Shown here piece after piece: positions 8,597 through 15,401 of a stretch of DNA of 64,000 nt. Position 1 is the first letter of the stretch, and each line of letters opens with the position of its first letter. A model generated the notes under the pieces. That model had not been told where the DNA came from. It saw nothing but the letters and a program-made list of their open reading frames with translations, and searched no databases. A program made the position numbers and the translations under genes. Origin of the DNA: DASRWT01 sp963748485 (GTDB lineage: Bacteria; Methylomirabilota; Methylomirabilia; Rokubacteriales; CSP1-6); the NCBI GenBank assembly GCA_963748485.1, contig CAVVJF010000009.1:1550001-1614000 (forward strand), in the 5' to 3' direction.

Positions 8597-8748
8597 TGGA
8601 CAAGCCGCGCCTCGACTGCAAAGGCGGACAGACCAGGGTGATCGCGCCGGATCTTCTGCCGCATCATCTCTTCTCCGGTCCGGAACAGGTCGAGCGCGAG
8701 ACGAAGGCGCTCCGCCACAGCATCGCGGCGCCCATCCATGAATTCCAT
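8518..8748 (-). CDS. small partner protein of a nucleotidyltransferase, possible antitoxin
   Basis: 76 residues, mostly helical, with the pattern LxLALDLFxxGEEMMRQKIRRxHP then VxWLxxRPGAEHGDAxGR. Small proteins of this shape regularly precede minimal nucleotidyltransferases in bacterial genomes, and the pair is treated as toxin-antitoxin-like by analogy with AbiEi/AbiEii. Here the downstream partner is broken, so the unit is probably non-functional, although this small gene is itself intact. It begins 6 bases after the stop of the prepilin peptidase gene, so it could be co-transcribed with it. A second methionine at residue 4 is an alternative start. Confidence 0.65.
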   Translation of the reverse strand: MEFMDGRRDAVAERLRLALDLFRTGEEMMRQKIRRDHPGLSAFAVEARLVQWLRERPGAEHGDALGRPGVWPRMTR

Positions 8749-8754
8749 TCTAGC

Positions 8755-9261
8755 TCACCAGCTTCCCCAGGCCCCCGACAGCAGCAACGCGCCGAAGAGC
8801 GCGATGAGGGCCCCGACGGGCAGGTGCGTCTTCCGGCCGGCGCGGCGGGTGAGCAGGAGCGCGACGGCGATGACGCCGCCGACCAGTTGGGACAGGGCGA
8901 GGGCGATCAGCGCGAGCTTCCAGCCGAGCGCGGCGCCTAGCAGGGCCATCAGCTTGATGTCGCCGCCGCCCATGGCGCCGCGGCTGACGATGGCGACCAG
9001 CAATACCAAACCCGCCCCCACCACCGCGCCCTTCACCGCCTCGATGAGGCTGACTTGGCCGGGGAGGACCGCGGAGATCAGGAGCGCATAGGCCAGACCC
9101 GGCAGGGTGAGGAGATCGGGGATGAGCCGGCTCCGTAGATCCAGCACGATGATGAGGGCCAGCGCGGCCAGGAGCGGCAGCAGGCTCAGCCACCGACGGC
9201 CCGCGCCGAAGCTCGCCAGGGCCAGCAGGCCAAAGAGGGCGGCAAGAGCGCCCGCGCCCAC
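8755..9261 (-). CDS. prepilin peptidase, TadV/CpaA type (A24 family)
   Basis: Integral membrane aspartic peptidase that would cleave Flp/Tad prepilins. About 168 residues with five to six membrane segments. Both catalytic aspartates are present: one in VLDLRSRLIPDL (Asp41 by the chosen start) and one in MGGGDIKLMA (Asp101), the GxGDxK motif of the family. The frame stays open upstream to 9465, but that extension overlaps the preceding lipoprotein gene and is Arg/Gly-rich. The GTG at 9261, just before the first membrane segment, gives the usual size of the short TadV/CpaA class. No clear ribosome binding site is visible, so the start is uncertain. It is on the strand opposite to tadABC. Confidence 0.87.
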   Translation of the reverse strand: MGAGALAALFGLLALASFGAGRRWLSLLPLLAALALIIVLDLRSRLIPDLLTLPGLAYALLISAVLPGQVSLIEAVKGAVVGAGLVLLVAIVSRGAMGGGDIKLMALLGAALGWKLALIALALSQLVGGVIAVALLLTRRAGRKTHLPVGALIALFGALLLSGAWGSW

Positions 9262-9299
9262 GAGGGGTAGCGGACGCCGGAGCCCGCCCAGGGCCCGGG

Positions 9300-10049
9300 C
9301 TACCTCGGGCTTGATGGCGAGCCGGATGGCGGCGATGGCGGTGGGACCGGACCGGAGGGTCCGGAAGGCGGCGCGGCCGGTGCGGACGGCACACCAGGTT
9401 CGCCGGCCAGGCGGTAGGACTGGAGCTGCTCCTCCACCTCGGTGTTGGCGCGTCGGCCGACCCATTTCACGTAGTAGTGGACCTGCGGAGCGAACCAGTA
9501 TTCGTCCGAGTCACCGGCCGAGCCCTGCCGGACCACCTTGAGGGCGTTGAAGCGCCCGGCAGGAGTCTCCACGATCTCCGGCCCGACGACGGTGAACACG
9601 TCGCTCACCTCGCGCTTGCCTTCGCGTCCCTCGTAGGTGCCCCGATGCTCCCACCGTCGGCCCGGCTCGAGCGGCCACGTCAAGAGCGGCACGGGAGGCA
9701 CCAGGCGCGACTCGACGGTCTCGTTCTTCAGGGTGCCCGCCACGTGAAGGTCGCGCGTGTAGAGGTGATCGACAGTGCCGATACGCAGCAGATAGTACGA
9801 CTGGCCACCGAGCGGGCGGACCTCCACGACCTCTGCCGTCCGCGTCCCGCTCTGGGCGCCGGCCGTCCAGCGAAAGGTCCACTGATCGCCTGGACGCCAC
9901 TCGGGAGGTGTGGCAACCGTCGACGCGCCGGGTTCTGTCGTCCGGGCGTTCGGCATCGAGACGGGGGACTCGAGCGTCGCACACGCGGTGAGTGCCAGCG
10001 CGATCGCTCCGGCAGCGACGAATCGCCGCGCCGCTCCGGGCCCGGCCAT
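9300..10049 (-). CDS. lipoprotein of unknown function with Pro-rich tail
   Basis: 249 residues from the ATG at 10049. A lipoprotein signal (Arg8-Arg9, hydrophobic stretch, lipobox LTAC with Cys23) predicts outer or inner membrane anchoring. The mature part contains a beta-rich domain (about 45-215) with repeated WxxGDQWxFRW and LEPGRRW-type patterns reminiscent of small extracytoplasmic domains built on Trp/Gly turns. It ends in a Pro/Ser/Gly-rich tail. The reading frame is open further upstream (to 10097), but those residues lack a signal sequence. It lies just upstream of the prepilin peptidase gene on the same strand, so it may belong to the pilus locus. Family not recognised. Confidence 0.72.
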   Translation of the reverse strand: MAGPGAARRFVAAGAIALALTACATLESPVSMPNARTTEPGASTVATPPEWRPGDQWTFRWTAGAQSGTRTAEVVEVRPLGGQSYYLLRIGTVDHLYTRDLHVAGTLKNETVESRLVPPVPLLTWPLEPGRRWEHRGTYEGREGKREVSDVFTVVGPEIVETPAGRFNALKVVRQGSAGDSDEYWFAPQVHYYVKWVGRRANTEVEEQLQSYRLAGEPGVPSAPAAPPSGPSGPVPPPSPPSGSPSSPR

Positions 10050-10352
10050 ACTGCAATCCACCTCGCGATGATGGCACGCGGCTCGCCGGACCCGCAAGCC
10101 CGCGGGAGTCGATCCCCCGCTTCCGGCTGCGGACTTCGCCCTGCACTGCCGTGCCGACCCTGGCCGCCGGTGGCTCCTCGAGATCGCGCGGACGTCTGGT
10201 GTCTATTTGCGCGCCGAGCCAACGGACATGGACATCATGGATGGGCGGGACGATCGGCCGCGACTGGAGCTGATCGCGGAGCGGCTGACCGGGGAAAGCA
10301 CAGCAGGCCGAGCCCCGAGGGAGCCCGGCCTGCCGCTCGATGCGAAGCGCCG
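10050..10352. other. intergenic region with a weak open frame
   Basis: No gene I can support. On the + strand a frame is open from 10072 to the TAG at 10354-10356, with its first ATG at 10228 (42 codons); its codon use looks coding (segment RWLLEIARTSGVYLRAEP) but there is no good start and no recognisable family, so it may be the tail of a lost gene. The right part (10290-10335) holds the cspA terminator hairpin on the opposite strand. Confidence 0.35.
10290..10335 (-). terminator. probable terminator of the cold-shock gene
   Basis: A hairpin begins 20 bases after the cold-shock stop codon: arms GCAGGCCGGG and CTCGGCCTGC on the minus strand (10333-10324 and 10312-10303), with further pairing in the loop, followed by TGTGCTTT. 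The T-run is short, so efficiency is uncertain. Confidence 0.5.
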
Positions 10353-10553
10353 CTAGACTTTGCGGACGTTGGCGGCCTGGAGCCCCTTCGGGCCCTTGGT
10401 CACCTCGAACTCGACCTTATCGCCCTCGGCAAGGCTCTTGAAGCCCTGCGCCTGGATGGCGTTGAAGTGCACGAACACGTCCTCGCCCGCCTCCTGGGTG
10501 ATGAAACCATAGCCCTTCGCGTCGTTGAACCACTTGACCGTACCGTTAGCCAT
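10353..10553 (-). CDS. cold-shock protein, CspA family
   Basis: A 66-residue single-domain nucleic-acid chaperone. Both RNA-binding motifs are present: KGYGFI (RNP1, residues 13-18) and VFVHF (RNP2, 26-30), after GTVKWFN at the N-terminus. The ATG at 10553 is preceded by AGAGGT at suitable distance. The open frame continues upstream but the extra residues do not belong to the family. The gene has a leader of about 160 bases with a strong hairpin and T-run (see 10630) and a candidate promoter at 10723-10751. It is divergent from the toxin genes. Members of this family melt mRNA structure and often regulate themselves through their 5' leader. Confidence 0.97.
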   Translation of the reverse strand: MANGTVKWFNDAKGYGFITQEAGEDVFVHFNAIQAQGFKSLAEGDKVEFEVTKGPKGLQAANVRKV

Positions 10554-10629
10554 TGAACCGACCTCTTTCTTCTGAGGCTTGCGCCCCGGTGAAACCCCAC
10601 CACCATGGCGGGGGCGCCCTCCGAATGGA

Positions 10630-10672
10630 GGGCAAAACAGAAACGCCGCGGGACCAGAGGTCCGCGCGGCGT
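10630..10672 (-). terminator. attenuator-like hairpin in the cold-shock gene leader
   Basis: On the minus strand the arms ACGCCGCGCGGACC (10672-10659) and GGTCCCGCGGCGT (10655-10643) pair with a single bulged C and a three-base loop, followed at once by TTCTGTTTT. This is a textbook intrinsic terminator, placed between the candidate promoter and the cold-shock start codon 77 bases further on. There is no minus-strand gene just upstream for it to terminate, so it most likely acts on the leader itself. Confidence 0.75.
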
Positions 10673-10722
10673 TGATCTCGAATCTTGCGAATCGGCAACC
10701 GAGTGAACATGAACCGTCATTA

Positions 10723-10751
10723 ACGGTACAGGACCCGCGCCGGCCCGTCAA
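10723..10751 (-). promoter_or_regulatory. candidate sigma-70-type promoter of the cold-shock gene
   Basis: TTGACG (minus strand, 10751-10746) and TACCGT (10728-10723) are separated by 17 bases. The -35 matches the consensus in 5 of 6 positions, the -10 in 3 of 6. The predicted start near 10716 gives a leader of about 160 bases containing the attenuator-like hairpin. Confidence 0.45.
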
Positions 10752-10754
10752 GAA

Positions 10755-10774
10755 CTATCGCGAACTCGCGATAG
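10755..10774. promoter_or_regulatory. 20-bp perfect palindrome between divergent promoters (operator candidate)
   Basis: CTATCGCGA and TCGCGATAG form a perfect 9-bp inverted repeat around a 2-base centre. It lies 3 bases upstream of the candidate -35 of the cold-shock gene and about 15 bases upstream of a TTGACG (10790-10795) that could be the -35 of the toxin operon. The size and symmetry fit a site for a dimeric helix-turn-helix regulator. No regulator gene is adjacent. Confidence 0.5.
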
Positions 10775-10789
10775 GCGGCCGGCAGCGGC

Positions 10790-10818
10790 TTGACGACGTG
10801 TCGGCGCCAGTGGAGGAT
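10790..10818 (+). promoter_or_regulatory. candidate promoter of the Tc toxin operon
   Basis: TTGACG at 10790-10795 is followed after 17 bases by GAGGAT (10813-10818). The -35 is good, the -10 weak. It lies between the palindrome and the TcA-like start at 10875, which has its own ribosome binding site AAGGAGAG. Confidence 0.3.
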
Positions 10819-10874
10819 GTCCCGGAACTCAAGGAAGGGCACGAACACGCGCTTTCTGTCGCCAAGGAGAGACC

Positions 10875-13800
10875 ATGGCCGACGCGATCCACGTCATTGA
10901 ACGCGGCGAGTCGCTCGACACGGTTGCCGCTCTCTACTACGCCCTGCGCCACCTGCACGGGCCACTGGACGCCCTGAGACGGCCGCGGATCATCCGGGCC
11001 ATCCGGGAGTCCACGCCGGCCGACGTCACGCGGCTCGACCCGGACGACGCGGCTCCACTGCCGCTCGGGGCGACTCTCTTCGTTCCGACACTGCGCGGAA
11101 TCTCACGCGCGATCTTCGCCGAGCCGCCGGAAGTGGCCCGCGCCCTCGAAGCGGCGGGATTCCCGGATGCCCGTGCCCTGTTGCGGCAGCCAGCTGATCG
11201 GGTGGTTGCCCTCTTGAGGACGGGCGGCACCCCCCTGGGGGCCACCGATCTCGCGCGTGCGTGGACACTCACCGCGTTCCTGAACCTCGACGGCATGGAT
11301 CGCTTCACCGCGCGTCATCTTCACGACGTCCGACACGTCACGTCACTGCAGGCCCTCGCCGATACGCCAGAAGCCACCTTGTTGTCGTGGCTGGCCGAGC
11401 TCGTGCATCGACACGACCGCCCCGCGTTGCTGAACGACCCGCGCCGTGTCCAACGATGGATCACGGCCGCACGCGTCCACGCCCGCCCGCGGGGCGGTGA
11501 GCTGACGCGGGCGGTCGCGAGCATCTTCGACGTGGCGATCTCCCCCGTCGGAGCCGAGGCGAACGCCAAAGACCAGGAAGCGGCGAGTCGTGTCGTGGCG
11601 GCACAGGATGGCCGGGCCGACGTCGCCTCTCTCCTGGCGACGATCTATCGCGTGCAGGCGGCCGTCCTTCGAGGCCATGCGGCGGTGGTGGCGGGACAGG
11701 CTGCCGAGGCGGTGCGATGGTATCAGGATGCGCGGCGACGCTGGCACGAGATCGCCCGCACGACGGGCGCGATCGGAGACGTGGACGATAACAGGGGACT
11801 GAATCTCGCCGAATGCGTCGCGGTCGCCGGGAAAATCCTCGCGCGGCTGCCGAAAGCGTCAGCAGCCGGGGCGGGAAAATCGCCGCGCGCCGCGCGCCGG
11901 GCCAGATCGAGCCGCCCGAGCATCGGCTCGCCGGCAGCGTACGTCCAAGCCGTCATCATCCCGCGCCTCCAAGATCGGTCCGGCGCCGGACTCGCCCTGA
12001 GCCGCGACGACTGGAACGACATCCATCGGTTCGTCGCGGCCCTGCCCTATGTGTATGCCACCCACCTCCCCCTGGGCCTCGGTCGCGCCTACGCGGCGAT
12101 GGGGCGTGAGGCAGATGCCGGGCGATTCGGCGCTCCCCTGATCTCATTCGACCCAGGAGATTTCACGTCGATCATTGACCGGGACCCACGGGACACGGTC
12201 CTTCTCTGGGAGCGCGGATACTGCTTCACCACCTTCGGGGGCCCACGACACCCGGGGGCGCTTACCGCGCTCCTCATGTGGGCCCGCGATCGAGTGAAGC
12301 TTGCCGATCGCGCGTACGAGCACGATCTGCGGACGAAGGCCCGCGCCATCTACGGTGACGTGATCTGTGGCATCGACCGTCACCTGTCAGGCATGGCTCA
12401 ACCGTCACAGCAGGGATTCCGCAACGTCATCGACGGGCTGCGGCGGTTTCGCCAGGCGCGCGTCATCGACCCCCTAGCCGTCCGCAGGCTACGGGACCTG
12501 ACGACGCTCGAGGCCTTCCCGAACATGGTGGTGACCCGATCCGCCCCCGACGGGTCACCCCGCCACCTTGCGGACATCTCGACATCTCTCTCCTCCCTGT
12601 TTGCCCCGATCAGCCCATCGGTGCTGACCACCTCCATCAGCCGGGACGTTGGTGGCCTCAGCATCGACGGAGAGGTCGCCGGGGCTCCCCTGCGGTTCGG
12701 GGGCGTCGAGGCCTATGATCTCCACCTCCCCGACATGCCGGGTGAGATGATGGCGATCTATCATTGGTGTGCGGCGAAGCTGGTGGCTATCGCCGCCGGC
12801 CTCAATTGGTACGGCTACCGCGACGACTACGTGCCGCCGTGGTCGTTCGAGCATCTGTACGGTGAGGCGCGAAACCTCTGCGATCGCGCGCTGGATGTGG
12901 AGCAGCGCGTGGTGACCCTGCTGCAGCTGTACGAGAGCTCGCTAAAGGAAGAGCTCGGGGCCGCGCAGGCCGCCGAGCTTGCGGGGGCGGAGCTGACCGT
13001 CGCGGAAGCGAGGGTCGAGCAGCAGATCGCCGCCAACGAGCTCAGCGCCGCCCAGGCGGAGCTAGCGCAGCAGCAGGCCCAGGCCGCATCGAACAAGAGC
13101 GCGGCCGCGGCCAATATCGCCATGGTCACCTTCGGGGCGGTGGCGGTTGGAACCATAATCGGCGCCGGCGCGATCGCCTCCGTGGCCACAGCGGGAGCAG
13201 CGGTGCCGTTCGCGATCGGAGGGGTCATCGGAACGGTGGGGATCGTCGCCACGTTCGCCAACGCCTCGACGGGCCATGCCGAGGACGAGATCGTCCTGGA
13301 CAAGGCCAAGACCGTGACCGAGGCGACGACTGCCGCGAACGAGGCCGCGCTCGCCGTCGCGACGGCGGAGCGCGACGTGGCCTCCATGCGCGCACGGCAG
13401 GCCGTGGAGTTCCAGGAGTTTCTCGGTTCACTTCAGCTCAACAGCACCGGGTATGCGCACCTGCTGGGCCTCACTCGTGAGGTCCTCGACGTGTACGTCT
13501 TCCACGCCAACCGGATGGCCTGGCTCACTCAGCGCGCGCTCGAGCACGAAAGTCGGCAATCGTCGGAGCTGGTCAAGACGAGCTACACGACCGGCGACAC
13601 CTATGCCGACATGACGCGGGCGAATCGCCTCACCGCGGATCTCGAGGTCCTGAGAGCGCAATACGTCGCCGGACAAACTCGACGGCTCCAGGAAGTGCGG
13701 TGGACGATCGCGCTGTCGCAGCTCGATGCCATCGCCTACGGAGACCTCCGGCAGACGGGGAGCTGCACGTTCGTGCTGCGGCAGCGGGCCATCGACATGT

Positions 13801-15398
13801 TCTTCCCCGGCATGTACCAGCATCGCCTCAAGGAAGCGCGGATCGAGATCGTCGGCCTGGTGCCTCCCGACGGCGCCCGCGGCATCCTGAAGAACTCCGG
13901 CGTGTCCTGGGTCCGCGTGCCCGACGAAGGAGATTTTGTCGCATCGGCCGACATCACCACCCCCGACTGGGTGACGACGAGCCTGGCCGGCAGCGCGGCC
14001 TTCTCGCCATACAACCGCTATGTCCTGAAGCAGGTCGTCGGTGTCATGGCGACCCTCGCCCTCTCTCAGTTCGACGTCCGCGCCGACCGCGCCGTCCTGT
14101 CGTCGCCGCTGGGCATGCTCAAGCCCCTCGAGCACCAAGGCCTCGATGCCGCCTGGACGCTCACGCTTCATCGTCAGTCGAACAACTTCGAGTTCTCCAA
14201 CATCATCGACGTGGAGTTCACTTTCTGGTTCCTGTGCGCGCACGACGAGGGGCTGCAGCGCGCGCAAATGGAGGCCCTGATCGAGGACGGACGGCGCGGG
14301 CGTCTGTCCGGAGCGGCGCGGCGTGCCTTCGCCGTCCACGACCCCGACCTCTGGCGGCAGGTGGTGACGGGGCCGGCGCAGCGGGACGGCCTCGACGTGC
14401 GTTTCCTCGGCTGGACGGTCGGCGCGGAGCGCCCGGCGTGGGAAGATCGGCGACGGCTGCAGAACGTGAGCCTGGGATTCGCCAGGCCTGATGGCGTCAC
14501 GGACGAGCTCACCGTCCGGATCGCGAGCGAGCGCGATCCCGTGGGGGTGAAGGCGACCACCTCCGCAGGCGCGGTCTTCACACTCCTCGGCATCACGCTC
14601 TCCCCCCAGGACCCTACCTCCAGCGGATTGCTCGAGAGCTGGGTCCAGGCGACGTACTACAGTGGTGGCGCGCCGACCCAGGGGCCGGATGGACGCTGGG
14701 TTATCAAGCTCACGCCGGCCCTGATGGGCGCCGCGTGGCTTGCGCGCGACCCCGCCGGCATAACCATTACCAGCCGCGCGGGCTCGCTGCGCGCCTCGGG
14801 CGGGGGCCTCGCGCGGTTTCGCGACGGTGCGACCTGGACCGACGTCCTCCTCCGAGCAACTGTCGTACTCGGGGGGATGACGCATCGGCTCCGCGTCCGG
14901 GACGATGGGACGAACCACTACGCGCTCGAGCTCGCGCCCGCCGCGATCGCGCTCTATCGGGTCGAGGGCAGCCACGAGACCCGCCTGGCCAGCCGCGCCC
15001 TGGCCTTCCCCAGCGATGAGCCGCTCCGCATCGAGGTGCGCATCGTGGGGCAAACCCTCATGGTCTTCGTCGATACCCTGCCCGTCCTCCCCGCGACCGC
15101 CGGCGGCGCCGGCGCGGGACGGCTGACCAACGGGACGATCGGGCTCGAATCCAAGCCGGGGTCCGGCGCGAACGCGGTGTTCGATGACGTCGAGGTGATC
15201 CGGCTTTCGCCCTCCGGGGAGGAAGCCGAGTTTCTCCTGCGTCAACCCTTCGCCGACACGCTACCGACGGACTGGACCTTCACGCACGGTGGCCAGCCCT
15301 GGTCGATCGAGCCCGCCGGCCTTCCCCGGCTCGACCTCACGCGCTTGCTCAATGCCACGCTGAGCCTGGAGTACCAGCACGATTTCCGACCGTCCTGA
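10875..15398 (+). CDS. TcA-like component of a Tc (ABC) toxin complex
   Basis: 1507 residues, against about 2500 for classical TcA. Domains in order: a LysM-like module (about 4-75); a helical segment resembling a helix-hairpin-helix domain (about 80-190); a long middle region (190-690). Then comes a helix-hydrophobic-helix unit, with coiled coils either side of a Gly/Ala/Val-rich stretch (about 742-798), matching the pore-forming part of TcA. Next is a block (about 945-1125) with LRQTGSCTFVL, FFPGMYQHRLKEARIEIVG, LEHQGLDAAWTL and SNIIDVEFTFWF, matching the TcA C-terminal TcB-binding domain. An extra beta-sandwich of LamG or DUF1080 type (about 1305-1445) ends the protein. TcA forms the pentameric translocation channel. 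No signal peptide. The stop lies 3 bases before the next gene. Confidence 0.82.
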   Translation: MADAIHVIERGESLDTVAALYYALRHLHGPLDALRRPRIIRAIRESTPADVTRLDPDDAAPLPLGATLFVPTLRGISRAIFAEPPEVARALEAAGFPDARALLRQPADRVVALLRTGGTPLGATDLARAWTLTAFLNLDGMDRFTARHLHDVRHVTSLQALADTPEATLLSWLAELVHRHDRPALLNDPRRVQRWITAARVHARPRGGELTRAVASIFDVAISPVGAEANAKDQEAASRVVAAQDGRADVASLLATIYRVQAAVLRGHAAVVAGQAAEAVRWYQDARRRWHEIARTTGAIGDVDDNRGLNLAECVAVAGKILARLPKASAAGAGKSPRAARRARSSRPSIGSPAAYVQAVIIPRLQDRSGAGLALSRDDWNDIHRFVAALPYVYATHLPLGLGRAYAAMGREADAGRFGAPLISFDPGDFTSIIDRDPRDTVLLWERGYCFTTFGGPRHPGALTALLMWARDRVKLADRAYEHDLRTKARAIYGDVICGIDRHLSGMAQPSQQGFRNVIDGLRRFRQARVIDPLAVRRLRDLTTLEAFPNMVVTRSAPDGSPRHLADISTSLSSLFAPISPSVLTTSISRDVGGLSIDGEVAGAPLRFGGVEAYDLHLPDMPGEMMAIYHWCAAKLVAIAAGLNWYGYRDDYVPPWSFEHLYGEARNLCDRALDVEQRVVTLLQLYESSLKEELGAAQAAELAGAELTVAEARVEQQIAANELSAAQAELAQQQAQAASNKSAAAANIAMVTFGAVAVGTIIGAGAIASVATAGAAVPFAIGGVIGTVGIVATFANASTGHAEDEIVLDKAKTVTEATTAANEAALAVATAERDVASMRARQAVEFQEFLGSLQLNSTGYAHLLGLTREVLDVYVFHANRMAWLTQRALEHESRQSSELVKTSYTTGDTYADMTRANRLTADLEVLRAQYVAGQTRRLQEVRWTIALSQLDAIAYGDLRQTGSCTFVLRQRAIDMFFPGMYQHRLKEARIEIVGLVPPDGARGILKNSGVSWVRVPDEGDFVASADITTPDWVTTSLAGSAAFSPYNRYVLKQVVGVMATLALSQFDVRADRAVLSSPLGMLKPLEHQGLDAAWTLTLHRQSNNFEFSNIIDVEFTFWFLCAHDEGLQRAQMEALIEDGRRGRLSGAARRAFAVHDPDLWRQVVTGPAQRDGLDVRFLGWTVGAERPAWEDRRRLQNVSLGFARPDGVTDELTVRIASERDPVGVKATTSAGAVFTLLGITLSPQDPTSSGLLESWVQATYYSGGAPTQGPDGRWVIKLTPALMGAAWLARDPAGITITSRAGSLRASGGGLARFRDGATWTDVLLRATVVLGGMTHRLRVRDDGTNHYALELAPAAIALYRVEGSHETRLASRALAFPSDEPLRIEVRIVGQTLMVFVDTLPVLPATAGGAGAGRLTNGTIGLESKPGSGANAVFDDVEVIRLSPSGEEAEFLLRQPFADTLPTDWTFTHGGQPWSIEPAGLPRLDLTRLLNATLSLEYQHDFRPS

Positions 15399-15401
15399 GG
15401 G

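Noticed and set aside
13428..15245. Minus-strand open frame of about 605 codons opposite the TcA-like gene
   Set aside because: Antisense shadow; the plus frame has clear Tc features and the minus frame none.
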